DNA of 64,000 nt from the NCBI RefSeq assembly GCF_024496085.1, contig NZ_CP101751.1:1550001-1614000 (forward strand), given 5' to 3'. The notes beneath the pieces were generated by a model, which was not told the DNA's origin, ran no database searches, and worked only from the letters and a program-made list of their open reading frames with translations. Made by a program: the position numbers and the translations under genes. Source of the stretch: Flavobacterium cerinum. Lineage in GTDB: Bacteria; Bacteroidota; Bacteroidia; Flavobacteriales; Flavobacteriaceae. Position 1 is the stretch's first letter. Each line of letters opens with the position of its first letter. This document shows positions 53,301 through 62,000 of the stretch, piece after piece.

Positions 53301-56300
53301 GAAACCGTACCACTAATCGTTTTGGCATTGGCCGGTGTTTTGGTTTTCCCGGAGTCAACCAGTTTTTTATAAAGTAGTAGGGCGTAAGGATCATTCGGGT
53401 TCGCAAAATTAAATCCGAACCAGATAAGGCTGTTAGTTTTGTCTGAGATATCCGAATAATAAGAAGCGGTATCGGAATAGAAAGACAAAGATCCGTACTC
53501 ATTCCCAAAACCTAATTTCGATTTTTCCGGAACATAACGGTTGTAATAACGGAAAGATGCCAGTTGTTCCCACTCGGTTTTGGTAAACTGATCCAGTGAA
53601 CTGTCATACATGGAGGCTAAAACTTCGGCTTCTTTTTTGTTTTTTATCCGGAATATCCAGTTTTCATGACTTCCGGGCTCGATCTTATTTCGGATACTTT
53701 CAACTTCAAAAGCTAAAGATTCTTCTTCTTCCTGAATGTCGGAGATAACGGTTTCCGTAATAACTTCATTATCAAATAAAGTTTGAAATTCTATTTTGAT
53801 CATTCCTTTGGCACCGGTTTTTACAGGAACCTGTATAATCGCTTGTTTGTTCCGGAGTTGGAATGTTTCTCTGTAATATTGTATGCCGTTAGAATAAACA
53901 TCGGCATTCAGATACAAATCGGCAAAATTGGACGCAACTTCCAATTTTATAAATCCGTCTTTTAACGGAGTAGGGTTGACTTGTTTCACCGTAAATAAAC
54001 GGTCGGATGGTTTTTGTTTGTCCTTTTGTTGGAGTAATTTAAAGTTAGCTGAGTTTTCAATCGAATGGCCGAGTGAATCTTTAGTTGAAAACGTAACCGT
54101 GTAATTTCCGGTTTTCCAATCCGACATAAAGTCCAACGGGATTTTCCGATCCGATTGTGTATTCACATTTCTTTTTAGGACAACGGTTTTAGGAATCGAA
54201 TCATTGTCGCGTTTTTCATAAGGGAATACTGAATCGAACGTACTGTCGTCTATCGATTTTATTTCCGGATTATATCCTTTTCTTTTCCATTTGTTGTTTA
54301 TCGGAGCGGTATAATAAAATGTCAATGTGCCTTTAACAGGAATAAACGAATCATTCAGGTTTTCACTGTTCAATTGCAGGAATTCTTTCTTTTCGGTTTC
54401 GATTACCAGCGGAAGATTAAGTTTCAGGTTTAGCATATGATAACCCGCTTTTACCGTGGTTTTTTCGCTTCTGGTTTCCCCGTTAATGTCAGTTACGTCA
54501 ACCGTAACTTCATAATTAAATACCGGACGTTTTTCCGGTCCGTATTCTGTGTCCGGTTCCGCATTGAAGACAACTGTAAAATTACCGTTGCTATCAGTTT
54601 GCGTTTCGCCTTTGGCTATAAAAGGCCCCTCTTCCTGATAGTAATATCTTGACCGGGCAAATCGTTTGATAGTGTAGGTTACTTTGGCATCACTGATAGT
54701 ACTGCCCGAAAGCGCTTTGGCAGTTCCTTTTACGGCAATTTCCTGATTAACGGCATATGTTTTTGTTACAGGCGTAAAAGTGATCTGAAAGTTGGGTCTT
54801 TTGTATTCTTCGACGTTAAAATCGATGGTTTTGTTATAGGAGTTCATATTGTCCCAAAACGGATGTTCATCTTCTGCTTTATTATAAAGAGGATCGTTTT
54901 CAACCATATCCGGTTCTTCAGCTTCAATCGAATATGACCCGGTAGCACCGCTTTTAGGCAAAATAAATTTACCGGAGAAAGACCCGAATTCATTTGTTTT
55001 GACTTCTAATGTTTCTATTGTTTTGTTATTCGGATCAGTAAGATTAACTTTTACAGTAAGATTAGCTATAATTTCTGTTGTGTTGTTTTTGTCCCACAAT
55101 GCGATTCCTTTATAATAAACGGGTTGTCCGGGTCTGTAGATCGCCCTGTCCAGAAAAAACCGGATTGTCGCATTGGAAATGGAATCGTTTGTTCTGTTAT
55201 CCCGGTTAAAATAATCGTTAACATAAGTTTGGCTTACATATAACGAATCGTTATTTTGTGTTGCCAGAATATAATCATCATAGGAATAATTATATGGTTC
55301 CCATTTAATGCTGGCGCGACCTTCAGTATCGGTTTGTGTCGTAAAATTTGCACCGGAAATAATCACTTTTTCCAGTGGTTTTCCGGTTTTTCGATGCAAT
55401 GCTTCAAAGTATAATTGTTCGTTTTTGATATAACTCAGTAATCCGATATCGCTCACAATTAAAACATTTTCGTTTGTTTCTTTGGAATAGGTTTTATCCG
55501 GACTATCATAATCAATCATATACATTCCGGTTGTCAGATCCGGTAACATTATTTCGGTAGTATATTCAAAATAATCACCTTTGTTTTGTAACGGATACGT
55601 GATGGATTTTGTCGGTTTTCTGGAGTCACGGATTGTTTGTTGGATACTGTCTCTTTTAGCAGAAGGAATGTCATATAAGGAGTTGACTTCCCGATGGTTT
55701 ATTTTATAAAAGGAAAGTGTGCAATTATTCAGGTTTTTATAACGGATAAGCGCTCGCGCATGCTGCTCGTTGTACGTGTATTTTACTAACTGAATTGAAA
55801 AAGATTCCCGTGTTAAAAAGTAACGGTCGTTTGCCGCTTTTTTATAGGTATTGGACTTTCCTAAAGCCAATAAACTGTCATATGTTTTTAATGCCAGTTG
55901 GTTATAATCCGGATGGTCTTTTTTAGAAGCATATGACTTATATAGTGATGCTTTTCGATATAAAACATTTTGAAGAGTCAATGTATCTGTATGTTGTTTC
56001 GGGAATCGATCCAGTATTTTAAGATATTGGAGCCCTTCGACGTTAAAAAGAGACTGTAAATCGTCCAGTCGTTTCAATTGGTATTTTGAGCGTAAAACAG
56101 GATTGTTTTCCAGTTTTTGATATAAGCTTATGCTGTTTTTTAAAGCATCATTTTTGATTGACTGTAGGTTGTTTTTACGGAAATTATCGGAAGTGTCAAA
56201 TAATGATAGCCATTCCTTTTCTGTATTTTTCAGATGAGAACCTTTTATTTCTGCGATATAACGCTGAATAGCCTCACTAGCTAAAAAATCATAAAGCGTA

Positions 56301-56848
56301 TACTTTTTAAAGTCTTCGTATTTTTCAAAGTCAATAACATTTTCATACTGCGTTAACGGTGTTTTTAATAATACGGTTTCCGCTTCTATTGCTTTCTGAT
56401 AAGCAGTTTGTATCGTATCCTGAAGCATGTTAAGCGGCCAGGTTCTATAGTCGGCATCAGGAGTATAATCGACATTAGATAGTTTAGCGATTTTATATCC
56501 GTTTTTGACTAAATGGGATTCAAGACATTTGGCGTAGATATAGTATAATAGTGATTGTGTGGGAATACTAGTGTTTTTGATATCGTTTTTTAAATTGGTA
56601 ATAATTTTAACACCGGCATCTTCTTCCAGTACCTGCATATACTTGGAGGTATAAAAAAAAGTTTTGACCATTTCGGCTTCATCCTTTCGGTTTTTCGCTT
56701 TTTTATAAATATGCTGTACTTCTTCATTTGCCGAACGGATTTTACCTTCCTGTTCCAAAGCCACGACTTTTTTCCATTTCGTATCGAATTTTTGTGCCGA
56801 TAGTGAAACGGAAAGCAACAGACAAATAATAAAAATAATTTTTCTCAT
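50390..56848 (-). CDS. Alpha-2-macroglobulin family protein with an inserted SusC-like plug segment
   Basis: 2152 residues, exported (signal peptide ending SLSAQ; no lipobox, unlike E. coli YfhM). Order: helical N-terminal region (about 20-400); MG-type beta domains with the MG2-like segment YRPGQPVYYKGIALW near 570; an inserted carboxypeptidase-regulatory domain (about 1178-1250, TISGTVSEGGLPLPGVSVVVNG); a TonB-receptor plug-like segment (about 1250-1375, with LYGSAGANGVLVITTKKA); the A2M core (TPESLTKWKLRLLGHN); then the thioester motif CAEQ at Cys1610-Gln1613 followed by the alpha-helical thioester domain and a receptor-like end. Bacterial A2Ms are thought to trap proteases that breach the envelope. 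The inserted SusC-like part is unusual. Confidence 0.87.
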   Translation of the reverse strand: MRKIIFIICLLLSVSLSAQKFDTKWKKVVALEQEGKIRSANEEVQHIYKKAKNRKDEAEMVKTFFYTSKYMQVLEEDAGVKIITNLKNDIKNTSIPTQSLLYYIYAKCLESHLVKNGYKIAKLSNVDYTPDADYRTWPLNMLQDTIQTAYQKAIEAETVLLKTPLTQYENVIDFEKYEDFKKYTLYDFLASEAIQRYIAEIKGSHLKNTEKEWLSLFDTSDNFRKNNLQSIKNDALKNSISLYQKLENNPVLRSKYQLKRLDDLQSLFNVEGLQYLKILDRFPKQHTDTLTLQNVLYRKASLYKSYASKKDHPDYNQLALKTYDSLLALGKSNTYKKAANDRYFLTRESFSIQLVKYTYNEQHARALIRYKNLNNCTLSFYKINHREVNSLYDIPSAKRDSIQQTIRDSRKPTKSITYPLQNKGDYFEYTTEIMLPDLTTGMYMIDYDSPDKTYSKETNENVLIVSDIGLLSYIKNEQLYFEALHRKTGKPLEKVIISGANFTTQTDTEGRASIKWEPYNYSYDDYILATQNNDSLYVSQTYVNDYFNRDNRTNDSISNATIRFFLDRAIYRPGQPVYYKGIALWDKNNTTEIIANLTVKVNLTDPNNKTIETLEVKTNEFGSFSGKFILPKSGATGSYSIEAEEPDMVENDPLYNKAEDEHPFWDNMNSYNKTIDFNVEEYKRPNFQITFTPVTKTYAVNQEIAVKGTAKALSGSTISDAKVTYTIKRFARSRYYYQEEGPFIAKGETQTDSNGNFTVVFNAEPDTEYGPEKRPVFNYEVTVDVTDINGETRSEKTTVKAGYHMLNLKLNLPLVIETEKKEFLQLNSENLNDSFIPVKGTLTFYYTAPINNKWKRKGYNPEIKSIDDSTFDSVFPYEKRDNDSIPKTVVLKRNVNTQSDRKIPLDFMSDWKTGNYTVTFSTKDSLGHSIENSANFKLLQQKDKQKPSDRLFTVKQVNPTPLKDGFIKLEVASNFADLYLNADVYSNGIQYYRETFQLRNKQAIIQVPVKTGAKGMIKIEFQTLFDNEVITETVISDIQEEEESLAFEVESIRNKIEPGSHENWIFRIKNKKEAEVLASMYDSSLDQFTKTEWEQLASFRYYNRYVPEKSKLGFGNEYGSLSFYSDTASYYSDISDKTNSLIWFGFNFANPNDPYALLLYKKLVDSGKTKTPANAKTISGTVSEGGLPLPGVSVVVNGTKRGTQTDMDGYYTITASIGDILTYSFVGMETKSVIVKATTEDVVLTSESKQLNEVVVGALGIKARKDEMLKANLANRSSDANMLQALTGKVSGLQVSQAPPIAIRAPRTINENDKPLLIVVDGKIVDAGTLENLPGSELLSTTLLKGSQGTALYGSAGANGVLVITTKKALTEIAEVKTRKNFNETAFFYPHLKTDKEGKIKFSFTTPESLTKWKLRLLGHNKKGKSAYYEDQIITQKELMVTPNFPRFFREKDTLLISAKIANMTFDSKSGIAALQLFDATTMEPIDHKTANQNNIKNFIIPAKGNSEVSWKIIIPEGVQGIQYKVVAKSGNFSDGEENILPVLTNTLFVTESIPLWVRGDSKKTYTLDNLKHNTSKTLRNHQITLEYTSNPTWLALQALPYLMEYEHECAEQTFARYYSNVLAAQIINSNPKIATLFENWRKDGKSISKLEQNEELKSIILAETPWLRDSQSDAEKKKNLALLFDLDKMATSTDVIFDKLKEKQKASGGFPWFQNGNESYYITRHIMAGFGHLSKMQLKEDIKSRFKSITDPGIQYIDSKFMSDHKEQLKTSGLNRQNCDNLYYLYARSFYLDSHPLNTEQQNAINLQLEASRKNWLNYSLYEKALAALVFNRFNDPKTAATIITGLKETAANNTDFGMYWIANKHGWYWYQAPIETQAMLIEAFAEITDDKTAIEAMKVWLLKNKQGQSWPTTKATTEAIYALLSYGDNWLSEKDNTVFKVGNEKIMSKKLNENQKEAETGYIKLNWNQKEISPDMATISIENKSKVPGYGGYYWQYFEDLDKIKTQSGSGLSTSKELYLKKTTDKGTQLELITPEKSIKVGDLVTVRIIIKATEDIEYIHLKDMRASGFEPVNVLSGYQWKEDLSYSQSTRDAATHFFFDHIRKGIYVIEYDVRANNSGHFSNGITTIQSMYAPEFTSHTKGMRVQIKR

Positions 56849-56922
56849 AAGGATGAATTTTGAGCCAATATACTACAAAGTTTAAATATTCTCTAATCGT
56901 TATAAAAAAGGATGTATTTTGT

Positions 56923-56930
56923 TATTTTTG
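56923..56930 (+). promoter_or_regulatory. Putative -7 box for the TPR-mpl operon
   Basis: TATTTTTG fits TAnnTTTG and ends one base before the first ATG (56932) and four before the second (56935); start-site and transcript start may nearly coincide. Confidence 0.4.
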
Positions 56931-56931
56931 A

Positions 56932-57630
56932 ATGATGAAGCAATGGATTTACATAGGGTTGTTTGTACCTTTTTTATCGTGGTCACAAGGTGATTTGGGA
57001 AAGGGCGTGCAGTTGTTTGAACAGGCGCGTTATGAAGAAGCAAAACCTTATTTCAATGGGATTGTAAAAGAAGATCCGGATAATGGCAAAGCAATCGAAT
57101 ATTTAGGGGATATTGCGGCTCATCAGCAACGATGGGACGAAGCTATTTCGCGCTATCAGCAACTAAAAGTGCGATACCCTAAAAATGCGGAGTACTATTA
57201 TAAGTATGGCGGTGCTATGGCGATGAAAGCTAAATCGGTTAGTAAGTTTAAGGCACTGGGAATGATCGGTGATATAGAAGATGCCTTTCAGACAGCTGCT
57301 AAATTAAATCCGAAACATATAGAATCGCGATGGGCTTTGGTCGTCTTATATCTGGAATTGCCGGGTATAGTAGGCGGAAGTGAGAAAAAAGCACAACGGT
57401 ATGCCGATGAATTGATGGCGATTTCTCCGGTAGACGGTTACTTGTCGAAAGGCCATATCGCGGAGTATTTTAAACGCTATCCGGAAGCGGAAAAATATTT
57501 TATTAAAGCAGTACAAATCGGTCAGTCAAAAGTGACTTACCAACGTTTGGCAGATTTGTATAAAAATAAAATGAAGATGCCGGAAAAAGCAAAACAAACC
57601 TTAGATTTGTATCAAAAGAAAAAAACATAA
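56932..57630 (+). CDS. Exported TPR protein
   Basis: 232 residues (231 if the second ATG is used) with a signal peptide ending SWSQG, then four to five tetratricopeptide repeats (GVQLFEQARYEEAKPYF, AIEYLGDIAAHQQRWDEAIS, and so on). Likely a periplasmic protein-interaction module. It is 2 bases upstream of the Mpl-like ligase gene, so the two are cotranscribed; whether they work together is unknown. Confidence 0.8.
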   Translation: MMKQWIYIGLFVPFLSWSQGDLGKGVQLFEQARYEEAKPYFNGIVKEDPDNGKAIEYLGDIAAHQQRWDEAISRYQQLKVRYPKNAEYYYKYGGAMAMKAKSVSKFKALGMIGDIEDAFQTAAKLNPKHIESRWALVVLYLELPGIVGGSEKKAQRYADELMAISPVDGYLSKGHIAEYFKRYPEAEKYFIKAVQIGQSKVTYQRLADLYKNKMKMPEKAKQTLDLYQKKKT

Positions 57631-57632
57631 AA

Positions 57633-58988
57633 ATGCGTACACATTTTATCGCTATCGGAGGAAGTGCAATGCACAATCTGGCATTGGCTTTACATAGCAA
57701 AGGATATAACGTAACAGGAAGTGATGATGCTATTTTCGAACCTTCCCGAACCCGGTTAGAGAAAAAAGGATTATTGCCGGAAGAAATGGGATGGTTCCCG
57801 GAAAAAATAACATCCGATATTGAGGCGGTTATTTTAGGAATGCATGCTAAAGCGGATAATCCCGAATTGTTAAAAGCTCAGGAACTGGGACTGAAGATTT
57901 ACTCGTATCCGGAATTTTTGTACGAACAATCAAAAGATAAAACAAGGGTTGTGATTGGCGGTTCCCATGGGAAAACAACGATTACTTCGATGATTCTTCA
58001 TGTAATGCATTATCATAATATCGATGTCGATTATATGGTGGGAGCTCAATTGGAAGGATTTGATACAATGGTACACCTGACATCGGATAATGATTTTATT
58101 GTTTTGGAAGGAGATGAGTATTTGTCATCGCCAATGGATCCGAGACCGAAATTCCACCTGTATTATCCTAATATTGCATTGATCAGCGGGATTGCCTGGG
58201 ATCATATCAATGTGTTTCCGACCTATGAAAATTATGTAGAACAGTTTTCAACTTTTATTCAGAAAATCACAAACGGCGGTATATTGGTTTATAATGAGAA
58301 TGATCCTGAAGTGAAAAGAGTAGCAGAAGAAGCAACCAATCCGATTCGTAAAATTCCATATCATACACCGGACTATACGGTTGAAAACGGAATAACATTA
58401 CTGGCAACGCCGGAAGGCCCTATGCCGATTGAAGTTTTCGGAGCACATAATCTGAATAATCTGGCCGGAGCCAAATGGATCTGTCAGAATATGGGAGTTG
58501 ATGAAGCTGATTTTTATGAAGCTATAGCAAGTTTTAAAGGAGCATCCAAACGATTGGAAAAAATAGCCGAAGGCAATGGAAAAGTCGCTTATAAAGATTT
58601 TGCCCATTCTCCGAGTAAAGTAGAAGCAACAACCCGAGCGGTAAAAGAACAGTATCCCGACAGAAAGTTAATCGCCTGTCTGGAACTGCATACCTACAGC
58701 AGTTTAAATGCTGCGTTTTTGAAAGAATATCAAGGTGCTTTAGATGCAGCTGATACAGCTGTGGTGTTTTATTCACCCGATGCTGTAAAAATTAAACGAT
58801 TAGAAGAAGTTACCTATGAGCAGATTGCTAAGGCATTCAATAGAGAAGATCTGATTATTTATACTAATCCGGAAGATTTTAAAAATTTCCTTTTTGACCT
58901 TAATCTGGATCATTCGACTCTTTTATTAATGAGTTCCGGAAATTACGGCGGACTCAATTTTGATGAGGTAAAACAATTGATAGAATAG
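57633..58988 (+). CDS. mpl: Mur ligase family protein (Mpl-like, peptidoglycan recycling)
   Basis: 451-residue Mur ligase. N-terminal HFIAIGGSAMHNLALAL (UDP-binding domain), ATP loop GGSHGKTTITS, then LEGDEY and the central-domain YPNIALISGIAWDHINVF. The start and overall pattern fit the Mpl branch, which ligates the recycled tripeptide to UDP-MurNAc, more than housekeeping MurC, but substrate choice cannot be read directly. It converges on toxin gene 2 across a bidirectional hairpin. Confidence 0.8.
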   Translation: MRTHFIAIGGSAMHNLALALHSKGYNVTGSDDAIFEPSRTRLEKKGLLPEEMGWFPEKITSDIEAVILGMHAKADNPELLKAQELGLKIYSYPEFLYEQSKDKTRVVIGGSHGKTTITSMILHVMHYHNIDVDYMVGAQLEGFDTMVHLTSDNDFIVLEGDEYLSSPMDPRPKFHLYYPNIALISGIAWDHINVFPTYENYVEQFSTFIQKITNGGILVYNENDPEVKRVAEEATNPIRKIPYHTPDYTVENGITLLATPEGPMPIEVFGAHNLNNLAGAKWICQNMGVDEADFYEAIASFKGASKRLEKIAEGNGKVAYKDFAHSPSKVEATTRAVKEQYPDRKLIACLELHTYSSLNAAFLKEYQGALDAADTAVVFYSPDAVKIKRLEEVTYEQIAKAFNREDLIIYTNPEDFKNFLFDLNLDHSTLLLMSSGNYGGLNFDEVKQLIE

Positions 58989-58992
58989 AATA

Positions 58993-59030
58993 AAAAGGGG
59001 CTATCTCAAAAGTGAGTCAGCCCCTTTTCT
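58993..59030. terminator. Bidirectional hairpin between mpl and toxin gene 2
   Basis: Perfect 10-bp arms AAAAGGGGCT / AGCCCCTTTT with a 16-base loop that holds a small inner CTCA/TGAG stem; T-runs on both strands. Confidence 0.9.
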
Positions 59031-59048
59031 TTTATATGAGAATGTAGC

Positions 59049-62000
59049 TTATTCCGAAAAAGGAATTATCAGTTTTTCATCCGTAAAATCTTTGCAAAAC
59101 TCTTTTAAGGCGTTGATTTGTATTTTATTACGAATACTTCTTTGAATCAAAACATTGGTGTTTGCAATTGTTTGGTTGATATCCTGATTATAAACATCTT
59201 TAAACAAAAGGGTTACGGTTTTATTAGAGTTGCTTCTGTTTAAAATACGAATTAATAAGGAATTCCGCTCTCTACGGGCTGAGAAGGTATAGGTACTTTC
59301 AAAATCAGAAAAATCGATTGTGCTTTTATTACCGGACAAGGAATGTGTTTCAAAAACAATCAACGGTTTTTGCAGATTACACATATAACTTGGAATTAGG
59401 ATAGTACCGGCACTGTGATTTAAAGCTATTGTCCATGCAAAATCTTTAAATTCACCAGGTATCGTGGTAACTTTGGTTTTTAAGTTGACCAGTAAGATGG
59501 CTTTTTTAGTACTTAATTTCAGGTATATCGTTCCCATGTTATTGATACAAACCACTTGATCGGCTACAACAAATTTGTTTTTGTACAACGTTTCAAATAA
59601 GTCGAAGTTAAAATAACGCGTGCGGTACCAGTGTCCGCTATTGATGCCTTCCTGATCTTGATTGTACTCTTTCCATTTCTCATAATCAACCTGAGTCACG
59701 ACACCTTTTTTCAACTTATGATCATAGTAAAAGGAAAAGCCGTCCAGAGTAGAAAACTGCACATTGCTTACCGCATTATCATGTACTTTACAGCCACCAA
59801 TGTGAATCAGTTGCAAGGCGAGTCCTTCTAAGGTCAACACCGGTTTTACTCCGCCGGTTAATGAAAAAGTAACGTTATTCAGATCCGCGAGTTTGTACTC
59901 TTCAAAATAAACGCGCTCCACCGATACATCCGTATTACCTGAAACAGGTGCCTGGATATACAGATTAATTATCTGACGGAACTCGGCACTACGGTTACTG
60001 ATCTTATTCAAGATATACGTATTTCCTCCGCCTCTTCCGTATACACTTACCCGGGACATCCTACCTAAAACAAATACATTCGGTTTATTCGATTGTCCTT
60101 TGACCACAACTTCTCTATGCAATTCAAAATTAGACAACGAACATCGGACAATATTAAAATTGGAAACAGCTACTTTTATACAGTTTGAATAGCGGTCATT
60201 TCCCATATAAACAGGCTGATAACCGGTAATATCCAAATCGACATTTAAGTTGAGTTGTACCTGAGAAAGATCCAATGTATTATTTCCCGAACCGCCATCA
60301 AGGAGATATCGTCCTGTTTGTCCTAACACCACCACATTATTACCCGCTCCGGTAGTAATGTTAAACTGATAATTTGCATGTTGTTCTATAATATATGAAG
60401 CTTCCCTGGCATCCGACCAGTTCACAATATCCGGTGTAATAAAAGTGTTATCCAAACTGTTCCCGATAACGGTACAACTTGCTCCGTCCTGTTGAATAGA
60501 ATTATAATTCGCCCGGGTATAGAAGGTTTCCCAATAACCACCGCTGGCTCTGCCGTTTCGGGAATCATAAAGCAACCAGTCGGAAATATATTCCACCTGA
60601 GTCATGAGTTGATAACGACTACCGTAGCCCAGTATAACCCTGTCAATCAATCCCCATCCGATATTAAACGGTGATCGAATCGGATCAAAAAATTCTTCTC
60701 TGGCAAAAGGCCCGATCGGACTCGTATAGCTATAACCGTAACCAATAGCATTTCTCACTTCTTGCGGGCTTTTCTCCGGATGATGACCATAACGGATCGC
60801 TGTATCGCAGGATTTGGTATAGGTTAACTGATGCGGATTTTTTCTATCATCGCTCAATACCAAACGGACATCACCACAAAGTTGGTTTTTAGACAGATCC
60901 GCCAAATTGCGATTTCGAGTGTTAGGCACCGGACTATAACTGCTGGCAATCTCCCGCAATCGATCCTGCCATTCGGTTAGTTTATAATACCGATCATGAG
61001 CATTGGCCAGATTCTGAACAATCGCTGTAACACCCATTCCTACTGCTCCGACAATAAGAGCCGGAATGGCTACTTCCGGAACCGCGAATGAAGCCAGGGT
61101 TAGTGCCGTTACAATAGAATCGGTAACCAGCTGACTAATAGCTACTGCACGAGCGGGACCCGAATCAGCACTATTCAAATACGTCACATCTTCATATAAT
61201 CCCCAGACATTTAATCCGATTAACGGTAATTTTAAAAACATACTCACCGAAGTCAGCAGTTTTCCGATAGTTCCGCCTATTCGCACGGCCGTCTGTTCAC
61301 ACAAATTGGCTAAAGTACCTTCTATCGAAAATGAAAAGACCGTGCCGGATGCCGTTAGCGTATCACCGATAACCGTCATGGCGACAGTTCCCAGTATCGC
61401 ATCGGCTAATTGTTTGCCGCCCAAAACAACCGATGCAATATCATATCCGCTACCATGACCGCTACGAAGTGCCGTAGCACCACGAATTAAACCCATAAGG
61501 CCAAGACCTGCTCCGCCCAATACAAGAGCCGATTCACTGCTTTCGCCCAAAGTAGCAATATGCTCACTCACGACATTTTCAAATTCTTTGCCATCCAGAG
61601 TAAGCGGGACTTCCTGACCGGTTTCTTTATGAACCAAAACCATTTTATACTGATGATCCGCTAGCTTTTCAACTTCTCCGGTTTTAAATCGGTATTCCTC
61701 CAGGTTGAGACCTAATTGATCCACCATGTTCTTTAACCTGATCGAAAAACGATCATACAGATCCGCAATCTGTTTGGATGATTCTAAGATCGTATAATGC
61801 AGCGGATCAATATGGTTGGTGGCTTTTCCGCCTGTAAGATCCGCGAGCGATACAATACCACCGTCGGTTTGCAGTTTTCCGATCTGTTTTAACGCCTCCA
61901 GTCGGTTAATTGTTGCAGTATCCGCTTCATGGTCGTAGATAAAACGAAGGAGTTTCTGACTATCAAAAGTCACTTGATCCCAAAAGTCGGCGGTGGCAAA

